64,000 bases of DNA, taken from the NCBI GenBank assembly GCA_903813345.2, contig CAIIXF020000002.1:22024455-22088454 (forward strand). Reading direction: 5' to 3'. Origin of the DNA: Owenia fusiformis (taxonomy: Eukaryota > Annelida > Polychaeta > Sabellida > Oweniidae). Below are positions 12,601 to 21,780 of the stretch, piece by piece (position 1 is the first letter of the stretch; every line of letters begins with the position of its first letter). The notes below the pieces were generated by a model that searched no databases, had not been told where the DNA came from, and saw only the letters and a list, made by a program, of their open reading frames with translations. The position numbers were made by a program, and so were the translations under genes.

Positions 12601-15600
12601 TAGGCCATCAGCTTCGCCCCCAAATTTAGGTTATCGGTATCAAGTTAGGGGAATAATCACCATAGTGATTTTTGGGCAGGTTAATACCTCTAGAGTAAGA
12701 AAATATGTGATTGCATTGCAACAGTTGTAGCTAAATGGGTGTTATCACCCATTTTTCAAAATGGCTACGGGTGCGCGAGTTACAATATAAAAGTAGGTAT
12801 ATCATCTAAGCATACTGAAATACAAAAACCGAATTAAAAATGGTCGATTTTTAATGTATTGTACTGAAAAAATGTTACAGTAAAATTGCAATGTTTCTGT
12901 GTTCCGAGCGCGTGAACGATGAACGTTATGTAACTCCCATGGATGACTGAGCAAGCGTGACTTTTATGAAAGGTGGTAAAATCAGCACTGTGCCAAGCTA
13001 ACATTCAAGAAGGATTGACACAATGAATTTTTATGTTCAAAACATTATTAATGTTCAAATTCAAACTTAATCAATGTTCTTCACCCTTTTTGCATAATTT
13101 TCCAGAACTTTGTATTGCTACCTCCCTCTCTCAGGAATAGGATCGCAAGAGCCTCTTGAACAGCAATGAAACGTCTACATGATGATGCAGCTTTGAAGTC
13201 AATTGTATCCCCTGTTTAAGTCAACACACCCTTGCTGAAATCCTCATTTTCTTAGAAGAACTCAAGTTGATTGAGTCTCGAAAACTAGATTCATGTGGGA
13301 CAATCAATTTTCAATAGTAAGAATAGGGTTTCTTAATCAGTACATTGGACTTGCTTTTAGAACTTTTTGTTGGCTCTACTGCTCAGTTGCCATGATCATG
13401 TTTGCAGGCCTTTTTTAGAGTATGTTAAGCCTTTTGCCAAACATTTTTTTCATAAGCACACAGGAAAAGCCTGACAACGGGAAAGTCAGATACCGTCGTC
13501 ACAAATGGCGGACATAACCATCGCTTCAACTCTTTAATCACTTGCTCCTCGTTTCATGGGACTTTATCGTCGCTAATTCTGTGCATGTGTTAAGCTCGTG
13601 TGATAATGTATTATATGAAATCCCAATTTCTATCAAATGGGGTCGTGAATCGCTACAATATAGCGTCTTCGATATCGTCAATGACAACGGAATCTGTATT
13701 TGAAATAATTTACAAAGATAACGGCATATGGTAAGATGTGACAACGAACTATGGTGGATGTATTGCTTTGGAATATTGGAAAATGACAACGGTAAATAGA
13801 CACTTTACCGTTGTCTTAACATATACCGTTGTCAAATATTACCGTTGTCAACTCGATGTTACATCACATTTGACACATAACAAAATGGCATTTGATTGAG
13901 AAATCGAAGGTCGCAGGGTTTTTATAAATGTTTTTATCTAATCATTTTTGGACACCAATAGGTCGCAGGTCGAGGTTCAAGTCGCAGGTCTAATTTTTTT
14001 TTGTTATAAAATTTACATTTGAACCAAATCTGTCCTTCGGTATCAAAGATTACGTTTTTACGAGAATGGAGGCAACTTTTTTATTCAGTGGCCATCTTGA
14101 AAAAAATCTTGGAGAGAGCTTCTACGTTCCCAGGCATCCGCATATAATACTTTAACCAAATTCGTCAACTGGTATTTGAGATATCAAATATTTCATTTTT
14201 TACAAAAAATGGTGGCAATTTTGAATTGAAAATCACTGATGAAAATTCCATCATGAGCAGAGGTCCTACAATTGTATATATAAGGCATAAAGCCTATAGA
14301 ACAAAATCCGTCAACCGGTATTTAGTTATTTTTCATCCAATTTCCTAATTTCTTAAAGCTTAATTTTTGCCTCGCAAATTTAAAATATTGCCAATAGGTT
14401 GGGGATCTGGGTTACGTCCCCGATAAGCATACATTTCTTCTTACCCATATTAATGTTGTGATTTAAAAAAAACTATTCTCTTTCAATCAAAGTGGTAATG
14501 TTAGCTTGAACCTGCATTTGTCCATGGCAGACAAATTCACAGATCCTTTACAGTAAATATGTCGAGGGCGTGATACATATTCTGCTTACATACAGTACCT
14601 GGATTTGAATAAAATAATGCTGTGTGTGGATTGATGATTCGTGCCAGAAATTCACCGAGACAGGATACGACAAGTCCACTACTTTGAATGAAACCCAAGC
14701 GACATCCAACCTTTGCACCTGTAAATGAACTGAGGAATAGTTACGAATAATGACAGTTTCATTATTTTAACCCCTATATCTCCCACGTACGTATATCTCC
14801 CATGTACAGTAAAACCAGTCTAATCCGAACGCCACTTGGACCGGCTAAAAGTGTTCGGATCAGGAGGTGTTCGAATTTCGAGGTTTTTGCATCCGCAGGA
14901 TTCTGGATTTTGAAATATAAATGCATTCTCAATGAATATAAATATTTTACTTTTGTAAGGAATATGTGATATTTTGTGAAATGTGTTCAGATTAGCCAGG
15001 TTGATTTTTCAGATACGAGTGTTCACTCTCCGAATTAGGATGTCAGATTTCAGATTAGAGAGTATTCAGACTAAAGAGCATTCAGAGATTAGAGAGCATT
15101 CAATGCTAGATTATTAGCAATCGTATCAAAGGACAAAATTAGAAATTAAAAGTCACGCACAAACAAATTCATGATAATTTCCCATTATAATACTATTTTC
15201 CTAAAAGGAATAACTACTATCCCTAGAAAACCTACATAATTTGGGGAAAACAGACACGTACCATCTATATTTTCTTTGATCACTTCTAGTGCTCTGTCCA
15301 TTTCCCACTGCTCTGAAAAATCCATCTTTCCCCATCCTTAAAGGTAATTTTACATAAAAAAAGTTAATCGTATACAGCGTAAAAATTATATGACATAAGC
15401 TTATGTGTGATAGCTAGATGACCAAAAATGCCATAAAATGATTGAATTTCTAGTTGAACAATATTATCGCAAGAGATTTCAGTGTTAAAAAATGTTGTTG
15501 CTTCACCTAGTTCTGGTACAAATTATCTTTTTATTAGCTTTGAAAATTCGAATTCATTTTTAAAAATAGAAAAAATGATTTGAAAGCGATCTATTTTCCT

Positions 15601-18600
15601 TTTTTATAACCGCCATTTTTGTTTCAGTCGATTTTTCATATGTTCAAAGCTCCATTCATTTAAAAGCATATTGCACATTTTCTAAAAAATTCAAAAGATA
15701 CTGTTTGGTGACCTTTCCGAAAGTATACCTTTTAACGATTTTTGATTTCAGAGGGCTGAAAAAGCTATTTCATCATGTTAAGGGTCATCCCAGCCATACC
15801 CTTTGTGACCCTGGTCATGTAAATGATATGTTGAACTAGTAAACTGACTAGAGGTAAAAACAGAACTCTGTTATCTTGGTAGGAAAAATTTGAAATATCC
15901 AGCATGTTTATGTCATTTCCTGTTTTGGAATTTCATGACTGAGTCACTGGTAGGGCGCTCTTCAAACTTGTTACCAACCGGATCCGTTTCGGTAACAAAA
16001 TGTCGGAACCTCGAAGGTACGATTTTTCTTTTTTCCTTATTTTACGAGTTGTAGGCAGAATCTCCAAGACATATCATAAACGTATGTCAAATATCATATG
16101 TTTAAGAAAATCTACACGCTAGCGAAGAAATAGTTCAGAAGACTAAATAATCGTTGATTTAATACCTCACCGTTGTTACGTTTACAGAACGGGTTAAAAA
16201 TGCATTTTCGTTTACGTATATGTACACGATGGGGAAACAAAACGATGGCACAGCGCAGTGCATTATGGCGGTAAATCCAAACTTCGAAATCTGCCACAAA
16301 GAATGTAGTTTTGTCAAATGTTGTCCCTTATATACCGATTTAAACAAAGGAATCAGAAATGTCATCGCATACAAAATTCAAGAACTGTTCGCACAATTAC
16401 ATATTCGTGATCTTTGGTAAGCGGAAAACGTGAAAAATTGGAGTTTAGAATAGCCGCAGTTCATCCATCTGCCCAACGCAGTCCGACACTCAGTGTCGCT
16501 TTATAAATAAACCTAGCACAGTCCAGCCAAAGGCAAATAGGACGTTTACTGGACTACGCGTCCACCGTGCGAATGCGCAGTTTGAATCTAATTAAAGAGG
16601 TTTCGCAAAACGATTTTTAGCTCAACGGATCCGTGGCCGTAACGTATTTACCAGATTTATGCGTAGTCAGTTCAATTTATACGTGAAGCGATTCGGAAAA
16701 CACGAAATATGAGGCTTTTCTACGTTGGTCATTTACGTATCCCATTTTATCCTTCGATTATATTAATTTTAGTTCTAAAGGTATCACTATATGAACAAGC
16801 ACAGTGTGTTGTATAATTTGACTTAAATTTGGTGAATGAATTTGTTTATTGTTTGACATAAATCGAGTTTTTCAAATGGTATGTTCTATTCATTTTACAC
16901 TGTATGGAATGGAATTGCAATAATTACAGTGTACATGTTTCGCACAACGTTTTAGCTACCCGTATCAAATTCCGTAACTTATCGATGGAGAAAAAGTGTA
17001 CTCAATACGTTTGTCTAACCGACAGCAATACCGAAAGTACGTAAACTAACGCTTTCTGTGCGTAGTTGTTTCCGCATCTATTTTGTCCTTCAAATCTTGA
17101 TAAATTCCCTGAATGTATACTTTTAGTAACCCACATATGTTATCATGTATCTCGTGCTAATTTTGATGAAGTAATAGGCTTAATTGTCGATAAATTTGAT
17201 TATTAGTGGGTGGCCTGTAATTTTTACGAATAAAGGTTGAGCCATGTTTGTTGGTAGGCAGCCGTACGGTCTATAATTTCTAGGGTCAATAGTGATACCG
17301 TAGTCAATTTCTTAGGGACATCAAACCAGTGGTTAGCAGCTATATAGGCCACCTGAATTTATATTTTGCGCCCCAACTCACGCTCTAAATTCATATAGAG
17401 CAGGGGTTTGGACTTGTTTTAGTATAGCAGCTTGGTCCTGACCTCGGCTATGAATGTGATATTGGGTCTGAAGGTGGCGTCCCGTATCCAGCTTTTGCCA
17501 AGGGGGAGCTTTTAGACAATTTTGGCTAAAAGAACTCCCGAAAAGTGCTCAGGCTGATCATAAAATTTCTAACCAGGGAGCTTCTTCCCCTTGTATGACT
17601 AGAACACGCATCAAGTCATGCGATCTGTGTCAAATAGTAAGTGGCCTCGTTTGGGGGACCAGGGAGACAAGTGCCCTGAAGCCTTAGGTACTGGTATGAT
17701 TGGCCTTAGCTTGCGTCGTTCTCTGATTCTCTGATGAGGGGAGGTCTCCTGTTGTTCAATGAATCCAAGAAAAAACAATGCTAATTTATCTTTTTACATG
17801 ATATATTTTTGTTGATTTTTCATACAAAACAGGGGAGATGCACTTTTATTGCATAAATGATATATTTGTGTCACTTTCTATGATCAAATATGTTACTTTG
17901 CTTCCACCAAGTCAGTATTTTTTACTTATTTGATCTTAAAGTATAACCAAAATATACAGCTGCAAAGACATGAAATTAAAGGTCCATGTGCGGTAGGGCA
18001 AGTGATTTTAGACGGTCATATCTTTCACCATGGGATAGAAATCCAGATACTAAGTAAGAGACCGACTTGAGCAAGGCTTTTGAAGCATAATGCAGTCACT
18101 GCACTTTACTTAATGACCACTATTTCAGCCTATCTGTTTTCAAACCCTTAAATATCCCCCAAACTATAGTTTGACAATGAATTGATTATTGTAAACCTAG
18201 AAATTATCTTTTCTGGCCTAAGGGATATCAGATATTCTTCATTTTGAAATTGATTTCATAAAATTAATAAATGACCCCTTAGGGATGAAAGGGTTAATAT
18301 GTATTTTTGCATTCACCATTAATACTAATGGAGTTGTTTTCACAACTATTAAACACGGATTGAGATGCGTTTATAATTACAAACTTCAAAAAACGACCTG
18401 CGAAACGAAAATTATCGAAATACGTTTCCGTAAACGTAACGAGATACGGATGCGGATACGTTTTAGTTGACCCGTTGTGCGAAACCTCTCTATTTTCTCC
18501 TCGTAAACACATTCTTTTATCACACCATTCCCACAACTCATCTTCGAAGTTTTAATCAAGCTATAGATATCCAGAAACTCGTAAACATTTTCAAATGTGT

Positions 18601-19294
18601 GGTAAAGTTGAATTTTATTATATGTATAGGTTTTAGGTAAAATCCAAATTTTGCTACTGTTTCAGCTTAATCTTGACAACTGCTTATTTTCTTATCAGTT
18701 ATCCACCGAACTATTTAGTGCGAAACCACTTTGAGTTCCAAAAACATGATGCACATACATGTTTGTGCCACGAAGAGATTTGGATGACTTGCTTTATCTT
18801 GAGAAATTAATGAAAAAGAAAAATCTTACCGAAATTTCCGACCAGAACCGCAGTCATCTTGTTACCGAAACGGAAACGGCGTAATCGAGTGCATTGCGTG
18901 GCTGTGATAGTGAAACCTTAAAGTACTTCTGTTTCAGAATGAAAATGCTATTGAATACACCCTAATTAGCACTATCATCCATCATATCTTGAATACGGCC
19001 ATATTTCTTAGGAATTTTACCTTTTGAACGAATAACCTCTTTTGTTTTTTCCACTTCTTCTATGTGTGTCTCACTATCTTCATTTGCATGATCAACTTTA
19101 TTATCCTCGCCCATATATTCATTGTTGATGTATTTTTGTTCAATATCTCTCGCTTTTGTGTCAATTAATGAGGACTTTTGTGTAAAATCTAATGTAAATT
19201 TCTCAATTTTATCGAACCATAATTTGATAGTCTCAGGATCATTTTCAAAATGATCACATTTCTGAGCTACATCTTCCATGAATGTGTCATCCAT
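3088..19294 (-). CDS. PLP-dependent group II decarboxylase, copy 1 (seven exons, 508 aa)
   Basis: Exons on the minus strand in coding order are 19021-19294, 15262-15336, 14599-14718, 10171-10333, 8099-8255, 7480-7654 and 3088-3650. All introns are GT-AG, and phases join to one open frame of 1527 nt including the stop. The product is a pyridoxal-phosphate amino-acid decarboxylase (AADC/tyrosine decarboxylase fold). Visible motifs are SGAS near residue 185 (cofactor phosphate region), QHTHRC with the probable PLP-stacking His at about 221, WFHVDAAYGG with the pyridine-binding Asp at about 303, and SPHKG with the Schiff-base Lys at about 335. The usual Trp after that Lys is Gly. Residues 1-91 form an acidic, lysine-rich extension that I do not recognise. 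The C-terminal part (PSEYSLELSRPFRALPLWL) recalls bacterial members of the family. Substrate is unknown. Introns total over 14 kb because of transposons. Confidence 0.88.
3814..5344. mobile_element. Foldback DNA element, 1.53-kb near-perfect palindrome (family FB-a, copy 1)
   Basis: The left end ACCCCCCTATCACACCAAAC is repeated in reverse complement at the right end. The inverted arms extend to a 13-base loop near 4573, so almost the whole element is hairpin. The flanking TA at 3812-3813 and 5345-5346 fits a TA target-site duplication. The arms are made of loosely repeated CGTTC and ACGTCC phrases. A second TATCACACCAAAC-like end motif lies inside each arm (about 4220 and 4925). No transposase is present, so it is non-autonomous. 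It sits in intron 6 of copy 1. Confidence 0.85.
5640..6300. repeat. Degenerate tandem array, units of about 130 bp
   Basis: Five diverged units each repeat the order: ATGGCCGCCACTTTTA-like, AAAATCAGGTTTTCAGC-like, CATAACTCCACAA-like, ACAGGTACCTTTATTT-like, then GGCAAAATATGTTGCAAA-like. Spacing varies. The array lies within intron 6 of copy 1. No coding frame is conserved between units. Confidence 0.6.
6301..7479. other. Rest of intron 6 of copy 1
   Basis: AT-rich intronic sequence without recognisable genes. A phrase near 7010-7075 (ACCATTGG...ATGAGAA...TTTTCTCTGAACCA) recurs near 30710-30770, so part of it is a dispersed repeat. Confidence 0.5.
7480..7654 (-). CDS. Copy 1 exon 6: WFHVDAAYGG cofactor motif
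   Basis: The 175-nt exon encodes GAIDPLDAIATVAKRH and then WFHVDAAYGG, the family signature with the PLP-binding Asp. The acceptor is TTTCAG and the donor is AAAG|GTATGT. Confidence 0.92.
8099..8255 (-). CDS. Copy 1 exon 5: PLP-stacking histidine region
   Basis: The 157-nt exon opens with VVYITQHTHRC, matching the VVY...AHSS segment of the family. The second His of HTH is the expected PLP-stacking residue. The acceptor is AACTAG before GCAGGTGG, and the donor is ATGAAG|GTAGAC. Confidence 0.9.
8281..8330. repeat. Single degenerate unit related to the copy 2 minisatellite
   Basis: Just upstream of exon 5 of copy 1, AGTATGTTGAGTAATGTGAA and GTGGCAATAAAGTACAAAG match the 64-bp unit found many times at the same place in copy 2. 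This suggests the duplication seed predates the split of the two genes and expanded only in copy 2. Confidence 0.6.
8411..8539. mobile_element. Tourist-like MITE, 129 bp
   Basis: Terminal inverted repeat GGGAGTTTAAGCTTGCA and its reverse complement bound 129 bases, flanked by TTA on both sides (8408-8410 and 8540-8542). A three-base TTA duplication and GGG terminus are typical of PIF/Harbinger-mobilised MITEs. Related ends occur at 21781, 24155, 33888, 34515 and 39755. Confidence 0.7.
8684..10028. mobile_element. Foldback element FB-a copy 2, one arm deleted, split by a LINE
   Basis: It starts CCCTACTATCACACCAAAC and ends with GGTGTGATAGGGGGG, TA on both flanks. Most of the left arm is missing. 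The remainder matches the right arm of the 3814-5344 element, interrupted at 9160-9711 by a retrotransposon insertion. It lies in intron 4 of copy 1. Confidence 0.75.
9173..9698 (-). mobile_element. 5'-truncated non-LTR retrotransposon (LINE) 3' end
   Basis: The insert is flanked by a perfect 13-bp duplication (TGTTTTCGAACTT, 9160-9172 and 9699-9711) and ends in a poly-A read on the minus strand. The minus strand encodes CDNTNQTTLHFLLKCPLL and more at its 5' side. This is the Cys...His...Cys tail typical of LINE reverse transcriptase C-termini, followed by a 3' UTR. It is heavily 5'-truncated and inserted into a foldback element. The LINE clade cannot be set from this fragment. Confidence 0.78.
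10171..10333 (-). CDS. Copy 1 exon 4: substrate loop and SGAS motif
   Basis: The 163-nt exon encodes KLEEEMVRWLVEFVGLP followed by GALVSGASIAS, equivalent to the ELE...WL and SGGSxAN segments of group II decarboxylases. The donor is CACAG|GTACGT and the acceptor TTCTTACAG. Confidence 0.9.
11409..11840 (+). repeat. Dispersed module with ATG and donor-like site, copy A
   Basis: CTCGATTACGC, GGTTACCGAAACG and then ATGTCGGAACGTCGAAG|GTACGA are followed by TTTTTATTTTTTCC. The same order recurs at 15970-16190 and, inverted, at 18835-18905. A second phrase (AGCTCAGCAGAC...ATCGTCGATTTGAATCCTCAC) matches 16125-16172. A short basic ORF starting at 11704 (MAALRRYIEIKTRFRRVRRV) is not conserved elsewhere here. 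It may be the terminal part of a transposon family or a duplicated first exon. Confidence 0.45.
11975..12825. repeat. Nested palindrome (foldback element), about 0.85 kb
   Basis: An inner hairpin spans 12190-12600 (arms start GCACGCGGTACTAGCTTCGA and end in its diverged complement; centre near 12400, AAGGCCTT). Outer arms at about 11975-12095 and 12712-12825 carry CTACAACTGTTGCAATG and TTATATTGTAAC in inverted orientation. Each outer arm also contains AAATGGGTGATAACACCCAT, which is itself a hairpin. No coding capacity. Confidence 0.7.
13470..13860. repeat. Cluster of ACCGTTGTC / GACAACGGT motifs
   Basis: GACAACGG or its complement occurs at least six times, tightly at 13785-13855 where copies face each other and can pair. 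Function unknown. Confidence 0.45.
13905..13990. repeat. GGTCGCAGGG...hairpin repeat, copy A
   Basis: AGGTCGCAGGGTTTTTATAAA, then GGTCGCAGGTCG, resembles 50065-50157 and 51396-51495 (GGTCGAAGGGTTTTT family). It is a short dispersed MITE-like sequence. Confidence 0.4.
14599..14718 (-). CDS. Copy 1 exon 3
   Basis: The 120-nt exon encodes a GCRLGFIQSSGLVVSCLGE segment and then NPHTALFYSNPG. This is the region before the ELE motif that lines the active-site entrance in the family. The acceptor is TTTACAG, the donor CCAG|GTACTG. Confidence 0.87.
14807..15110. mobile_element. pogo/Tigger-like MITE, left end clear
   Basis: It begins CAGTAAAACCAGTCTAATCC after TA (14805-14806). The interior (AAAACCTCG-type, GTTCGGAT phrases) matches the element at 26359-26863. 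The right end is lost or diverged among ATTCAGAGATTAGAGAG repeats, so the end coordinate is approximate. Confidence 0.5.
15262..15336 (-). CDS. Copy 1 exon 2
   Basis: The 75-nt exon encodes WGKMDFSEQWEMDRALEVIK and a few further residues. It is recognised by near-identity with 28839-28919 in copy 2 and by matching splice sites (CTTTAAG acceptor, GATG|GTACGT donor). Confidence 0.85.
15955..18905. mobile_element. Inverted-repeat-bounded segment in intron 1 of copy 1
   Basis: The left end (CCGTTTCGGTAACAAAATG ... GATTTTTCTTTTT) is repeated inverted at 18835-18905. It encloses a second inverted pair (16596 and 18489). No transposase ORF was found. The arrangement looks like one non-autonomous element with another inside it, but target-site duplications are not clear. 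Confidence 0.45.
16596..18489. mobile_element. 1.9-kb element with 12-bp perfect TIRs (AGAGGTTTCGCA)
   Basis: AGAGGTTTCGCA at 16596 faces its exact complement ending at 18489. Similarity beyond 12 bases is patchy (AACG..TCAAC, CGTAACG phrases). The interior has no recognisable ORF. TSD unclear. Confidence 0.4.
19021..19294 (-). CDS. Copy 1 exon 1: acidic N-terminal extension
   Basis: The exon runs from the ATG at 19294 to the donor AAAG|GTAAAA at 19020. It encodes 91 residues rich in Asp, Glu and Lys with a KFTLDFTQK segment. Reading past the donor gives a stop within 20 codons, whereas splicing to exon 2 keeps the frame. It shares only about 70% of residues with exon 1 of copy 2, far less than the catalytic exons. 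Confidence 0.82.
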
Positions 19295-20853
19295 TTTTAG
19301 TTTGGACTTCTCATTTGATAGATGTTACAAACGAAGAACTCTTTGCCACAATACCAGGAAATAAGTCCTAGATCCTCACTTATAAAACCCGTAGTCTCTC
19401 TATATTGGCGTCGGTGAATTCCATTCACCCTTAAACGTGACTTTTTTACCTCAAGCTAGTTGTGAGTGAGTGAGGTGAGTACTTGCTTTTTATGAACACT
19501 TTCGAACGTTTTCTTTTTATCCTACTTGGTCAATGAATGATACTTGGTATACTTATAATGCCAGGCATATCACAAGGGGCCTTAATCAAGAGAAAACGTA
19601 TTAATATTAGATTGAAGCCGTAAAATCCTAGTTTCCAGCATCTTTGATCATTTTTTGTGTAACACAACGCAACTCCGAAGAGGATGACACATCTTATGTA
19701 TTATATATAGCTAGATCTACGAATAAGTCATGAATATTTTAAATAATTTAGCCTGCTCTGTCCAAATATGATACATCTTTGAATTTTTGAGAATACGAAT
19801 GTCACTGGTGACCCATTATTGGAGAATATGGTTGTGAAATGTCTTCCATGACATTTCACAAGCGTATCCTCTGGGAAAAGATAAATCCTTCTCTTGCTCA
19901 CTCTACGGGGGATCATATAAACTGAGATTTGGAGATCTTGTTCAGGTTAGCCATAAAAAGGTTTAGGATTTGTTTTTTTCTACTGTGATATTAATGATTT
20001 GGCTCTAAGGCGAGAAATCTGTACTTTCTGATTGATATTCCATTATGAACAGTTACATTGCTAAAATAGCTCATGTTTAACATTTTTTTGTTACATTACT
20101 ATTAAATACAGCATAAACTATATTCAACAAACACAATTTCAAAAAGGATAATATAGAAGTTAACCTTTATTTTCCATTTTAAGCAGCTGTGCCTCTCATG
20201 ACTTTCCAAAACAGGTCATATTCGTAGCCTAAGAACCGGTCATACTCTATATACGTGGAAACTCTAGTAGCCCGTGATTATGCAGTGTACCCTTCTACCG
20301 TATTGTAGACCCGATTGTAGACTACTACATACGTTTGCCTCTTATTTGCCTAGCCGACTATTTTTGCCTCGTTGACAGAAAACTACCGATAGAAAAAAAA
20401 CTTTTGGAGAACTGGGAATGATAGAGTATAAGTGTATTCTTTTCAAAGGGTTGGTATCGATATGGTGAACTTTTTGAACACGAGTTTCTCTTAAACCAGT
20501 CATCAAAGATTTCTAAAAGTTTTACACATCGTCAATTTAATGGTCGTCCTTTGCATGGTAATAATATAATTTGAAAGAGAAGATATATACTTTTCCCTAT
20601 ATTGTTTTAGAAAACACATCAGACACATCTTTTGTTCTTGGTATCATATCTTCGGAATGAAGAGTCACGTCAAGCTATACAAAGTCTGGGACAGGGTAAT
20701 TTTTAACATTTGATTTTGATACCTTCACTTGGCACTGGGGAACAAGTAAACCAAACAACAACAAAAAAGAAGAAAGCTTTTCTGAACATTTTTTGTAATT
20801 CTAAATATCAATTTTTTTTATTTATCAACATTGTTTCAATATTCATAGATCCC
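19295..20853. other. Upstream region of copy 1
   Basis: The first 100 bases retain partial similarity to the upstream regions of the other two genes (AGTCCTAGATCCT, TTTAGTTTGGA), with a TATAAGTGAGG-like box near 19375-19385 on the minus strand. The remainder shows no recognisable gene. Confidence 0.45.
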
Positions 20854-20943
20854 GGCCAGATTCTTTTGTAGTAGGATCAGTAGCTCAATAAATATTGTAT
20901 TATTCTTTGAGCCTATGAGATCCTACTACAAAACGATCTGGCC
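20854..20943. repeat. 90-bp hairpin (MITE-like)
   Basis: GGCCAGATTCTTTTGTAGTA and its near-exact complement (24 of 25 bases) flank a 40-base loop. It looks like a miniature inverted-repeat element. TSD not resolved. Confidence 0.55.
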
Positions 20944-21537
20944 AATATCTGTGTCAATATTGCTGATAATGTTGTCTTGTCAACAATGGCAATTTGTACA
21001 TATATATTATCTTCATTGCAAAAAATATCTAGAGTGGATTTTGCGAAATTCTGTCAAAAACTAGAGCTAGATGACGGGGGCTGTTGGATCCGATGTATAA
21101 TAAAATAATGAAATTGATGTAGATCATTTGAGGTAGATCTGCATATTTGCAATCTATGGAAAGAATGCAACAACTTTTGGTTTTGCCTGAGTCATTATTG
21201 ATAAAATCAACATTTTTTCTCACCTTGAAAAAATGGCGGTCCAAATTGGCGGGAAACGTCAACGCACAGAAAAACTGTGCGGCGGTATATTTGACACTGT
21301 GCGTTGGTGAAGTTTAGTCGAGTTACAGTCTAACAGTTGTAATCCTTTCTTAGTGGTAGTACGAACTATTGTGTTAAAATAGGTGGAGTGTGTGGATCTT
21401 CTAAACCCTGAAAAGATGGAGTTATGCGGAGTGAGTTTGTGAAAAGAACGATATGATGTACTTGAAACTCAAGCAAATAATTAGACGCAAGTCTTTAAAT
21501 TGTATTTGACTCTCCATTATACGTGCGATTAACACCC

Positions 21538-21655
21538 CAGTCACATTTTCTACGGCGACCGTGCGGTCTATCATTTCTGCGGTCAGTAACATTTCTACAC
21601 TCGCCGTAGAATTTCTGCGGTCGGATACTTTTGCAGTCACATTTTCTACTGTAGC
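21538..21655. repeat. CTACGGCGACCG hairpin cluster, left member
   Basis: Alternating TTTCTACGGCGACCG and GCCGTAGAAATTTCTGCGG phrases can pair with each other. Related sequence occurs at 24330-24480 on the other side of the element at 21781-24155. Confidence 0.4.
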
Positions 21656-21780
21656 CGCAAGGCGAATTTTGGATTTCTGTTGATAAACATTAATTTTATA
21701 TTTAATTTACACCAGTACAATTTATAAAGTTATTTATTGTGCTAGGATATAAAATCAAATAAGTGTTGGGTGAAACATTA

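Larger units (their letters stand above)
10334..14598. other. Intron 3 of copy 1 (4.3 kb)
   Basis: Contains the promoter-like repeat module at 11409-11840, the nested palindrome at 11975-12825, ACCGTTGTC-type repeats around 13470-13860 and an imperfect duplication at about 14150-14330. No separate gene is supported. Confidence 0.55.
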
